Source: Neoechinorhynchus agilis (Eukaryota > Acanthocephala). From it: DNA of 64,000 nucleotides. Numbering within the stretch: position 1 is the first letter of the stretch; every line of letters starts with the position of its first letter. Positions 43,548 through 54,072 of the stretch are shown in pieces. Under the pieces are notes generated by a model. It ran no database searches, had not been told where the DNA came from, and worked only from the letters and a program-made list of their open reading frames with translations. The stretch covers positions 9,362,001 to 9,426,000 of the forward strand of contig CM121342.1 in the NCBI GenBank assembly GCA_051530055.1, in the 5' to 3' direction. A program made the position numbers and the translations under genes.

Positions 43548-46500
43548 TTCTCCCCCATTTATAATTTTCTTCCAGGTATCTTGGAAGTTTTCGTATTCGC
43601 GACGATCTCCGAGGTTGTTGAATAGCGGTTGGTGACTCGAGAGATAATTCGTCTGTTCCAGCATGCGTTTCGTCCCCAGTTTCTTCCTTTTCGTAATCTT
43701 TGGTACATTGTTGTTAGGTGATAAGTGGGATATCTCTCCGTCTTCCGACTCTTGCTCGTTGTTTGAATATGGGGCTAGCTCTTTAGTTGATATAATATTT
43801 TTGTGCCCGTCATCGAATTGGATTGTAGAATACCCATGATTGCCGTTTAGAAGATCGACTTTCTCCATTCGGTCGTCATACTTGCTATTGCAAAACGGTT
43901 TTCTATGCCATACTGGATCTGTTTTTCTGAGCCAAGTTGGAAGGAGATTCGTACATCGTGACTATCGAGGGAAATTGAATAATCGTTCATCAGGAGTGGA
44001 ATTCGTAGTAGTACACAGTAACGACCTTATTGCATGAAGCGCTATTGGTAAAACGGTTTGCCATTCTGTTAGGGGCAAAGATTTTGACGCTAGTAGCATT
44101 CTGACGTTTCGCCACAATATTCCGACATATCTCTCACACTGACCGTTACCACGCGGGTTATACGGGCTGGAATAGCTATTCGCGACTCCTAAGTCCGACA
44201 GGAAAGATCTAGTATCTTCGGAGTGAAAACAGCTTCCATTGTCGCTGTGAATGTATTCCGGAAGTCCAAATAAAGTACATACTTGCTGTAGACAAGTCTT
44301 AACAGTCCGGCTTGGAGTGTCTTTACATGGGAACGCTGGCGGAAACCGCGAGAACTCATCTACCAAAAGAAATATAAACCTGTTGTTTGTCGAACTCGAT
44401 ATCGGTCCCTTGAAGTCAACCACTAAACGCTCAAAAGGTTTGGTAGCTTTTACTACGTGCAAATCTGGCGGTTTATAAAATCTAGGTTTGAATTAAGAGC
44501 AGATCGAGCATTCCTCGCAAGTGCGTTTCACATCATTTAAGGAATATGGTAGGTTCTTGGTTCTCACAAAGTGGGCCAGCCGCTGCACACCCGGATGAGC
44601 CAATTCATTGTGTATGTAAATTAGATCCTTCGTATTAGTGGCACGACAATCTAATCTTGAAAAAGCATCTGCACTGACATTCAATCGACCTGGTCGGTAT
44701 TTGATCTCGAATTTGTAGCAGGATAACTCTACACGCCATCTTTCGATCTTGTCGTTCTTAATCTTATTGTTGTGATTGATGATCAGTAATGATCAAAAAA
44801 CACTTACAATTAGCCAGTGTCTCCATTTTCGTACACTCTACAATTGCCTGAGCTTCCTTCTCAGTCGCAGGATGTTTTCTTTCTGCAGGTGAAAGAGTGC
44901 GTGAGAAAAAAGCTATAGGTTTTCCGTTTTGACTCAGGGTAGCAGCGATGGCAACGTCCGAAGCGTCGGTTTCTAAGACTAATTGTCCAGTCGGATTCAG
45001 ACAGCTCAGAGCAGCATTCCCGATTTCCTGCTTGATGGATTCAAAAGCTTCTAATGATTCTTAATTCAACGGGAATTCCGTGGTACGAATGATCGGGTTG
45101 ATTTTGGTTGAAAAGTCAGATATCCAATTGGAATAGTACGAAAATATTCCCATGCAACGTTTCAAACTAGTCTTATCTGTTGGTGGTTTTAATGCCAAAA
45201 GACTCTCTATCCATTCAGGATCCGGTTTTATACTCTGGTAAGAAATTAGGTTTCCCAGCATTGCTATCTGATTAGTCCTGAAAATGTATTTTTTATCATT
45301 GAATGTCAAACCAAGATCTGCGATTTTTTAAAATTGTTTAAATTTGCATCGTGCTCTTCAATTGTAGATCCACAAATTGTGATATTGTCCAAATATGCAT
45401 ATGTACCTTTCAGCTTGTTTTTATCAATGATCGAATTCATTATTCTCTGAAAAACCGCTACGCCGTTAGCGATACCAAATGGAACCCGGGTAAATTCACA
45501 AAGACCACCATTCGCTTCAAAAGCTGTAAAGATTCTATCCAGCCTGTTGATTGGTATTTGATGGTATGTATGTCGAAGATCGATGGCCGTAAAATATTTA
45601 TATTGTGCTACTTCTCGATCTAGATCGTCGATTTTTGGAAGAGGGTATGCATCTAGTTCAGTATATTTGTTGATTGTTGATGCATAATCAATCACCATTC
45701 GAGGCTTACTTGCGTTACTTCGAAGAATCAATACCTGCGCCCGCTAAGGAGACTGACTATGGGTAATTATTACTTCCGATAACATACGTTTAACTTCTTA
45801 TTTAATGAAGACTTTATTGAGTTGACTATAATTCCTTGATTTGACCGCTATTGGTCGACAACCCTGATTGAGATTTGTAAAAAGACGAGGATTCATCTCT
45901 CCATCCATTGCCATGCATTCAAGCGATCCATCACCATCAAAAAAGAATTTTACTGCCTTGAACTTTTTCATAAATGATCTTCCCAAAATTATATTGGTGC
46001 ATACATTTTTAAGCGCATACAGTTCGACATTTTCATAGATAATCCCTTTGTATTTAATGTTGGAACGGGTTATTCCGGTCGTGCTCCGTTCTATATCCCC
46101 AGAAGCTAATCTTACCGGCATTTGTCGGTATATCATTTTGAGATTAAGTTGCTTTACGAGCTTATCATCGATGAAGCTCTGAGAACTTCCAGTATCGAAC
46201 AGAACAGACAAATCGTCTTTGTTATTTATTGTGATTGTTTGCGAAGTTCGACGAAAATCATTTTCAATTGCCAGTAACGAGATTGTGGCTATCTTTGACA
46301 TGGACCTGCATACTCTTGAGCAATGGCAAATCTTCTGGCATTTGTTACATTTGGAATCTTTTGCAGGGCAAATTGATCTGGGATGGCGTCTATTCCCACA
46401 GAAAAAACACGTTTGTTTGTGTAATTGATTGCTAGACATTCAGGAGCTTTGGTTTGATGGTTGTTAAGTGATTCCGTAATTTTGTTTTGAATACGACTGC

Positions 46501-47096
46501 AATGGTTGGTTTCATTTTTTCCGATGTAATTGTATTGATTGGTATTGAAATAGCGGCAATCGGCTTCAGCTTGTTCCATAATATATGCCTGCTGAATCGC
46601 TTTCTCTAAGGATATATTCGCTTTTTCGAGCAGCTTTTGTCTCATTTTGTCGGAGCATAGCCCAACAATTAATGACTCTCTTATTGCTTCCTCCTTTGCC
46701 TCATCCGCGGTAATGTCCTTAAATTGGACTCTAATTCAGCCTGTCGTCGAGTTATTAGTCAATACCTCGCTGCAACGGCATTTGTGATTCTGCATTTTGC
46801 TCTTTTAAACAGTTTGTTGCCTCTTCATATGTTTTGCAACATTTGATTTGAGCATACACCCTCGATCCAACGCAGTTTATCAAACGAATCAATTTTCCCT
46901 TGTCATCAATTTCAAGATCTTCGATATAATTCTCAAAAGTCGTAAACCAGTGTTCGAATATTTCATGAGAGTTGCTATCGCTTGGTACTGTGAGTAATCT
47001 ACCGGATTTCAATAGGTTATCGGTAACTTTAAGCATGGTTGTCTCGAGCGTACTTGGCATGAATGTCTCTGTTTCTTGTTTTTTTGTTTAATAATT

Positions 47097-47246
47097 TTTA
47101 CTGCATTTGGACAGTTTTATTAAACAAAAAAACAACGTTCGAATAATTAAGAGCATTTAACTGTGCAAACAGGTCCTAAACCGATCGATAATGTAGTCGA
47201 CCGTGCACGCATTTACGATCGATTACGGATAACCACTTTTATCACA
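47097..47246 (-). repeat. LTR (5' LTR of the element)
   Basis: 150 bases. It aligns end to end with 43399-43547. These LTRs are short for a Gypsy element. Confidence 0.85.
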
Positions 47247-47390
47247 AATTGTTTCCTAAAACAAGATTACCCGAGCCCCACGTAAAACACCCGACGAGAG
47301 GAATACTTTGAATGAAATAAAGACAATAATGTTCGATGAATTTATTGTGTCTTTGATTTCAATCGAGGGGGGCAATTCCAATTTATTGAT

Positions 47391-47651
47391 AGTTGCAACC
47401 GTATTAACGTCCCCGATGACTGATTTATTTGTACGAATTTTCGTCTGCATGCATTCCCCAAGCTGGAAGCTGAAGATTCCATACAAACTAAGACCTGCTC
47501 AGGGGGGTGACAGATCACCCGCGGGCCTAACAACCCCGGGCACCCGAGTTCTGCCCAAGGTACACTCACCATGTACTATTCCAGATACCGCATGCAGGCG
47601 AAAATTCGTACAAATAATTCAGTCATCGGGGAGGTTAATAAGGTTGCAACT
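47391..47651. repeat. Foldback: 62-bp inverted repeat with 137-bp loop
   Basis: Arms at 47391-47452 and 47590-47651 have equal length, with 58 of 62 bases complementary. Outer ends are AGTTGCAACC; the inner boundary is GCATGC on both sides. The loop is GC-richer (CCCGCGGGCC, CCCCGGGCACC). A poly-T run follows the right arm. It could be a MITE-like foldback or two inverted copies of one small repeat. No partner seen elsewhere in the window. Confidence 0.85.
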
Positions 47652-47726
47652 TTTTTTTTTTAAAAGCTAGATTTTTTTTTGAAAGCAGCCTCTCGGAGGC
47701 AGTATTGTTTTCTATTTGGTTACTTT

Positions 47727-48045
47727 TCTTTACATTCACCACCTCCCACCAAATTCCAGCTTTTGTCCTTCCTCGACCGTCGCCATCACGCTGGCAGCAT
47801 TGCCCCGTTGTACTGCCAGCGAGATATTTTGTCGAAGAAATAAGCCTGCCCTTGAGTCTCCGGTTGCCTCTCTCAATTTCTTCGAGAGATCCTTGAGCAG
47901 AGAGAGTGCCGAGCTGCCGAGCGCTCCATACGTCTCTACCCCAAAGGGGACAAAATAGTGAGCCCTCGATAGCTGCATATATTTTCGTACCTTCCTCCCT
48001 TCCGCTGCACTGGCGGCACCACCGGCGATTTCGAGGGAGTAGGGG
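47727..48045 (-). mobile_element. RLE-type LINE, C-terminal fragment, copy 6
   Basis: The minus strand from 48045 reads PYSLEIAGGAASAAEGRKVR, HYFVPFGVETYGALG and LLKDLSKKLREATGDSRAG, ending QKLEFGGRW before a stop at 47736. This supplies the true C terminus of the family, which is missing in copy 1 (2670-4480). The open frame is undisrupted over this stretch. Confidence 0.85.
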
Positions 48046-49699
48046 ATCAATAAAATGAATTTATTGGTGAAATTCGCGTGCTCGTAGTACAAAGTATGCT
48101 AACGAGCATTGATCAACACAATTTTCTATTTATTGGTTTTGCCATCCGAATTTAAATTAACTGATTTATTTCCAATATTTCGTCTTATAATTTCGACATA
48201 ACCAAGGTTTGTCATTGATTCGCAACTAGTAAGCGAACTGCAGCGCAATCCGAATTTGAGTAATGCCACGAGACCAGTAGTCAGATAAAATAGCGGCATG
48301 ACGTCGAGCTAAGATCATAAAATTCCAAATAGAAAACAAGCAAAATGTAACCAGCCCCTTCATCCGGTTTGTAGATTGCTTGTTTTGAAAACCAGCATCT
48401 TTGAAAAATCGACACAATCTTCAAGAACAGCACATTCCTAAATTTTAGTAAACTCTCTTTTCTTAGCGAGAAACAGTTTTTATGATTAAAATTCCTAATT
48501 AAATCTAAATACGTCACATAACTCATTGGTGTGATTCTTTCATGTTTTGGTGAAATGATTGTACACGCCAAGAAAGCACTCGACATCACGCGTTGCAGTC
48601 GTTGCTCTGAATTTCCGTTTCATTGAGCAGTGTAATTGCTTTGACCTACTTGAGGAATTCTGCGGATTTGGAGCGTGGTGAAAAGGTTGGTACTTGAAAA
48701 GCGTAATGCGGCGCAGTTTGAATGGAATTCAGTTTGATATTCGACGGGAGCCATCATTGTAACGGTTTTTTTGTCGGATCGCTGTTACATCATCGTGGAA
48801 ATCGTTTTTTGACTATTTGTTCTCATTAGCATTTGCACTTTATCTGTTTCATCCAAATCAAAGATTCTCGTAGTTGACCTGCTTTAGGCGAAATATAGCT
48901 TCATTCTGGAGTTTTTGTTTATTTCTGCCACGCACACGCGTCTATTTCGTGTGCAGGAATTCTTGAGACTTGAACATTCGAGTTATAGTAAATAATTACG
49001 ACCATAAATGATTCGCGCTTTGTGTTCGCCTTCATTGTCATTTCATAGCATTTAACTATTCTTATTCTTAACTCCGGTTACTTCGTCCAATATTCTCATG
49101 GTGCTACTTCCCAAATCTATCGGAACCATCGGCCTTGGACGAATTTCTGTGACCGCCACAATGCACCGATTTCCTGGCACTATCTTGAGCTTCTGCATCA
49201 ACATCGCCTTCTAAAACTACATTCAATTGACTTTCTTAGATATAAAAGTCGTATTCAGCTGGCTCATTCCACCACTCATAAATCCCGACATGACTGTTGA
49301 TTACATTATCTTCACCTTCCTTAAGGTTACTTTTTATTGTCATGGAGCTCTGCTTTCTCCGGGCTGTTAACAAACATTCTTAAATTTCGGCTTCCAACTC
49401 CCGTTTGTATGAATGGGAGACTTCCACCTTCAGAAGTGGTTCCTTTGATTTTCTTTTACGCGATTGTGCGCCATGGCATTTGCCGATTATCAACAAAGCG
49501 CGAGCCGATTGTTACGCCCGGTGATTTCCCGACGAATTTCTTAGTCGTGTGCTCTCTCCCAGGTGCTTCAATTTCGCCAGTAGCGTCCTGGGATTGCGCC
49601 ATTTTCCTAACGTTTTTATTTATTTGGTCAATAAAAGCCTTTATTTCAGTGAGGTTCGAACACGTGTTTCCAACTGGATTTATTTCGTGAGCTGCGAAT
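48046..49699. other. Unassigned stretch with coding-like minus-strand text
   Basis: No gene named. The minus strand from 49690 to about 49450 has a long frame: NLTEIKAFIDQINKNVRKMA, then KKFVGKSPGVTIGSRFVDNR. Further on, in another frame at about 49330-49080, it reads GIYEWWNEPAEYDF and GDVDAEAQDSARKSVHCGG. These could be distal exons of the same decayed gene as the FOXO-like fragment to the right, since strand and order agree. 48046-49050 shows nothing recognisable. Confidence 0.3.
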
Positions 49700-50877
49700 T
49701 GGTTTTTATAACGCTAATCCGCATGCACCTTCGTGGGATTCAGCAATCTCGTTGGACCAGTTGCTCCGAGTGTTATTTGTTGTGGGTTGAAATTTGTAAT
49801 CTGATTTCCAAAATAGGTGTTCACCATTGGAGCATTCACGTTTGCTGGAAAGTTTGTATTGTGTATTCCCATTCCACTATTCATTTTTGGTCGATACGGG
49901 CCATAACCAAATTGGATGTTTAATGGTAAGTTGGGGTATAACGTTATTTTTGTACTGAAATGCAAATTGTTGTCCAGGACCATTTTATTGGATGTTTCCG
50001 TGATATATTTGTGTTCGTAGGCTCCATTGCATGTAGCTCATCGCAAATGTAACTTTATATCTGATTTGAGGCAGTTAATTGTATTCATTGGGCGGATACG
50101 AATTTGGGACGAGCAGGGAATGTGTCTCGTGCTTATCAGTGTAGCCTGTCGTCCCCTTGCCGCATTCTTATCTGCCGGTTGAACCCGAGGTCGTTTTGTT
50201 TGGCGTTCCTTTGTGTTGTTCGGATCGTACATTAAAAAGGATTCTCTACTTACTGTAGTGCTAACGACTCTTACAAATTAATGCTGGTGGGATAAAGTGT
50301 TCCTTATCAAGTTCTAAAATTAAGATATCATTCAGACTTTCTGAAATGATTAGTGGCGATGCTCACCTTCATCTGATCGATTTCTCTTCTCACGGTCATT
50401 GCTGCAAAATATGGAACGTTACTGATCATCCATTGATGGATTTGTTGTAATGTTAAGCGTTTTTCACTCGAAGTTGTAATGACTCCAAAGTAAAGAATTT
50501 ATCTGACATTTGATTTTTAGTTATTAAATGGTTCATCAGTTCGTTTATCTGGTGTTTTTTGACCTTTTCTGTGATTTTCTTACAGGAACGAATTCTATGG
50601 AAGTGTCGGACGAACAGTTGTCTGAATAGGCCAAGTGGCTTGCACGGGAACTGGCGCCTTTTAACGCATCAGATAGATAGTGCATTACTTCAGTAGCTGC
50701 AATATCCGAAGCCGCTAAAAGATAATAAGTACTTCCATGAGACGGTTGGTTCCAAATTTCACAGAAATTTACTGTAGAAGTACGCTTGCATGGTTTAAAA
50801 CTTGTGTTGGAGCATTTTATTTGTTTGTTCAGAATATCGCCTTTATCTTCATTTGTTTCTTTAATTGAGCGAACATG
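49700..50877 (-). pseudogene. FOXO-like fork-head pseudogene fragment, copy 2
   Basis: Minus-strand order starts with a Ser/Thr-rich N-terminal piece (50877-50545) with KPCKRTSTVNFCEIWNQP and a basic end VRKSQKRSKNTR. At 50406-50483 SSEKRLTLQQIHQWMI and SNVPYF follow. Then comes a basic stretch near 50232-50140 (KRPRVQPADKNAARGRQATL) and an Asn/Pro-rich tail (49983-49714). FOXO proteins share this order: phospho-site region, fork-head starting ...S-EKRLTLSQIYEWM...VPYF, basic nuclear-localisation segment, disordered tail. The second half of the fork-head domain is not found. Intervening stops make it a relic. A splice donor-like AC/GTGAGA follows VPYFAAM. Confidence 0.45.
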
Positions 50878-51993
50878 CTTGGGCAGGCGTTTAAGGATCT
50901 CTACGAATTCGAGAGGGGAAACTAAGGAAGGGCATGTATTAATGGGCGGGTCAAAAAGTGAGGAGGAAGGTTGTGACAATGGAGAGGAGGTTTGGGGAGG
51001 ACACATGTTTTTATTCATGGAGTTAAGGATTGAGAGGAGATCAGATTTTGGGAGATTTGCGAAGGGGGGTGGATCTACTAAGACCAGTGACATTTTTCAT
51101 TTCACGCTACCAGTTTCGATTGGGAACGGACGAGAGACGAGATGAGAGGAATACTTTGCGGGCTATACGGATGCGTTTTGTCAGTGTGGAGTAGAGGGAG
51201 GGGTAAGCGGGATTGCCTAACCGAAAAGCTTTGGTGACCTGCATTTGAAGGGTTTTTAGAAAAGGCGAGAACCATGGAGGGTCGCGGTTCGAGATTCGTA
51301 TTGTTTTGCGAGGAAAGGAGGCCTTCGTCGCAGATTCTATTAGATTTAACAAAGAGCCCATTACAATCGAGGTGTCGGTGCCAAAGATGGTAGAGCGGTT
51401 TTGCGTGATAAGAGAATTGACACATACAGCAAAGGATTGGGAATGGTGATCACGTTTATCCCAGAAAACGTAGGGGTCGGAAAAGGAACGTTTTTAAGGT
51501 GATGAAGGGGAGAAAAGGGTGGAACAATGGTCAGACGAGGTGATCGGGGGAGTTTGGTAGTGCACGAATATTGCCTGATGTTTGAGAAAATTTTATCAAG
51601 GCGGGAGGAGAAGCGTGTGGGGAAAGTAACGAGTTGGGAAAGATGAGAGAGCGAGGGCAGGATCGGCAGTTTGTTAAAATCGCCCAATATGATGAAGTGA
51701 TCTGAGGAAGTGGAAAGTAGGTCAGTGAATAGGTGGTCTATTTGTTGAAGTGTGTTGGGGATGTTTGAGGAAGGAGGGCGATAGAGGCCAGCGAAAGAGA
51801 TCTCACGTTGGCCATTGCGGAGGGGGGATGAAGTTGGATGTGAAGCCATTCAATATCGTCGGAGATGAATAGGTAGGGTGAAGAGCGATGGTAAGGGAGA
51901 GAGGCGCGGATGAAGATCGATATGCCTCCCCGTTTCGGAAGTCCCTTGTGGGGTGAAAAGCTTGAAAGTTTGGAAGAAAGGCAGCACTTGTTT
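50878..51993 (-). mobile_element. APE-type LINE, endonuclease part
   Basis: The minus strand from about 51980 reads RGGISIFIRASL, then REISFAGLYRPPSS and FIILGDFNKLPILP (51850-51650), the APE endonuclease. Near 51310 SNRDPPWFSPFLKTLQM follows, then the linker SRLSSVPNRNW (51110) and FANLPKSDLLSILNSMNKNM. The linker matches 24100-24240, so this is the 5' part of the lineage whose RT is at 24080-25830. It joins the FOXO-like repeat at 50877 and module A-like sequence at 51994. Several shifts. Confidence 0.8.
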
Positions 51994-53385
51994 AGCGCCG
52001 GTTATATACTCCTGGATGCATCATGGAAACATTGCCACCTAATCCAAGTGAGGAATATTATATATGAGCTCAAGTGATCTTACTCGTAGTTAATATTTTG
52101 TGGGAGCGTCGATAGGTGATAATTCGCAGGATAAGATGGTATTGAGCATTAGATCATTCGGATAAATTTAAAATTACAGGAATATGGTTTCGAGTACTCA
52201 TCGAAAATACTCAGTTTCTGCGGTTGTTTTTTGATTATCAATAAATGCAAACGTTGATACTTGTCGGATTTAAATAGTCCTGCTCGTCTTAGTGTTTTAA
52301 AAGATGGGTTGGTTCCTCATCGAATGTTGGTCTGCGCAGTATAGAAGTTCAACAAGTAAGTTGTTGTTTTGTTCTCAGGAAAATGTCTATATTAAAACCC
52401 TTATTTTCAACAATTCCGTGAATCGAAAATTGTTGTTTATAAAAAGAAACCTTCGTAAAAAATTTCCTTTGAGTGCAAATCGATTTTGTCCGTCATGCAA
52501 TCGCCAAAGCACCAACATTCTGGGCAGCTGAAAGGGAAAGGATCGCTAATCGCTACTTAAACAAAGTTCACATCTCTGCGCGCATTTGTAAATTTTTGTG
52601 GAAGATGGCGAAAGCTCGAAAATAAAGATTTTCTTTATCATTACGACAGCCCGCCTAAGTGTCCATTTAGAGACAAAACCTGAGATTAGTTTTCAAAGAA
52701 TACGATGAAAATGATCTTTGCTATTTGTGATCACAGAAAGTCCTATGAACATGAAGAATTTTATTTCTTTGTTGTTGGGCGACCCACTTCATGGAACCCT
52801 GCATCGTTTGGCGAGGCTTCCGCTTTCGAAATATCTCAATGAAATATTTTTTGAAGACTAGCCAGCCGGTAATTTATTAAGTATCAATGTGTAGACTATG
52901 CCGTGATAAAAGGCCACACGTTGATACCTAAAATATTTTTTAACAGGGATTCAGATCACCACATTTCCAGAGGAACAAACTGGATCGCTTAAAGTTTACA
53001 ATTCTGATTTCACTCTAAAGCCGTTAACTATCTTATTTTGAAAATAATTTAATACATATGTTCAAATAAAAACTTATTTCAGAAGAACTATCCCTACATT
53101 GCGATTATCCTTTATATCTTGTTCTATTTGTGCTGCTATCGATTACTATTGTTGCAAGAGAGGTGGTTGCTCCTTCATTTGCCTGAAACAAATTAGTTTT
53201 CGTTTGGTGACCAGTTTTATCGATAAAAACCTCATATGCAAACCGACGGAATGTTTTGCGCAGTTGATTCACTTATTTTTGTTGGGTCTTCAATCCTGAG
53301 TTCCTTCTGTGACCTTGCCGTTCTTTTTGGTGTAATAAAATCTCCTTAGAACATTAAGGTTTGAGTTCTTTTTTCAATGTTTCTG

Positions 53386-53793
53386 CTATGGTCCGGATTT
53401 AGAACAGGAGAAAACATTCTGAAGCCATGAGTTTGTCAAATAGTTCGCGGATGGCTGGTTCGCATTCGGAAAATGCGAGTCAGCGCATGAAACGCAGTAG
53501 AACGAACCTTTGTATCGATGCCACGGTGGCGTTATGAAAGTTTCGCATTCTGCACAAATCAAACGTTTTGTTGGCTGCGATGGTTTAGGAGGAAAAGCTT
53601 GAGGATCGCTGATTGCGTCTAGGCGTTCGTTTACCATTTCGAGACCGATGATGCCACCATTATTATCAGTTGTTTTCAGGTAGATTTGCGCCAGGCCGTT
53701 CTCTGCGATGGTATCGGCATTTCGAAGTATAAATTTCATTAAGTCTTCAAGTTCCTGGTTGGAATCGCTTATCATTTGATTTGGTTCGACCAT
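53386..53793 (-). CDS. Small putative zinc-binding protein
   Basis: A 135-residue frame. The first half is acidic and helical (SDSNQELEDLMKFIL). The second half has two Cys pairs, CAEC at about 53555 and CVSCADSHF about 20 residues later, separated by PPWHRYKGSFY. This fits a LIM- or zinc-ribbon-like metal site. The frame is uninterrupted. Its 5' part recurs at 2293-2450 and 18920-19080 without the Cys pairs. The function is unknown. Multi-copy context suggests a mobile-element accessory protein, but a host gene relic is possible. Confidence 0.45.
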   Translation of the reverse strand: MVEPNQMISDSNQELEDLMKFILRNADTIAENGLAQIYLKTTDNNGGIIGLEMVNERLDAISDPQAFPPKPSQPTKRLICAECETFITPPWHRYKGSFYCVSCADSHFPNANQPSANYLTNSWLQNVFSCSKSGP

Positions 53794-53823
53794 TTCTTGC
53801 TAATTAGACTGTGTAGAAACTAT

Positions 53824-54033
53824 TCAGAGACACTGTTTCTGAGCGTTTGTTAAGTTTGTAGCCACTGACAATACGGATTCCGCAACGTTCATAGGTGCTG
53901 TTCTCAACAAACGGGTAAATATTCTATCGAAATTTACTGGCTCAGTACTTCGAGTTGAAGGCATTGAAGGAAATGACACTCCTATACTTATTAGAAACAA
54001 TGGAATCGATTCGAGTTTTATTGTGGAACTCAC
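53824..54033 (-). pseudogene. Companion short frame of the module A ORF
   Basis: A 69-residue frame with MSSTIKLESIPLFLISIGVS and VNFDRIFTRLLRTAPM, directly 5' of the putative zinc-binding protein on the same strand and separated by one stop. The three loci agree in reading frame, so this and 53386-53793 could once have been one protein. Confidence 0.35.
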
Positions 54034-54072
54034 CTGATGTTTGTTTGCTCATCGCATTCTGGCTCGCAGAAT

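Larger units (their letters stand above)
43399..47246 (-). mobile_element. Ty3/Gypsy LTR-retrotransposon fossil with both LTRs
   Basis: A 3.85-kb element on the minus strand. Parts in order are 5' LTR (47097-47246), Gag with a CCHC knuckle, aspartic protease (about 46200), RT with TYAYLDNI, RNase H, integrase (about 43962-44684, zinc module then core), a C-terminal tail, a purine-rich tract, and 3' LTR (43399-43547). The 5-base duplication AATTG lies at 43394-43398 and 47247-47251. The copy is broken, with about eight breaks. The LTRs differ at roughly a tenth of positions by eye, so it is old. The outline of the element is complete. Confidence 0.9.
51994..54072. repeat. Module A, third locus (without the PLE)
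   Basis: 51994-52445 matches about 510-899 plus 2239-2290 of copy 1 with the PLE precisely absent. The flanks meet at AAAACCCTTATTTTC near 52390-52410. 53630-54060 matches the right part of A. About 1.2 kb (52445-53630), including a Cys-pair ORF, is present only here. Because that ORF reads through 53630, the A copies most likely lost it. Left of 51994 this locus joins a LINE. Confidence 0.85.

Noticed and set aside
47308-47670. Plus and minus frames across the foldback
   Set aside because: The frames read through the inverted arms and loop without any recognisable domain.
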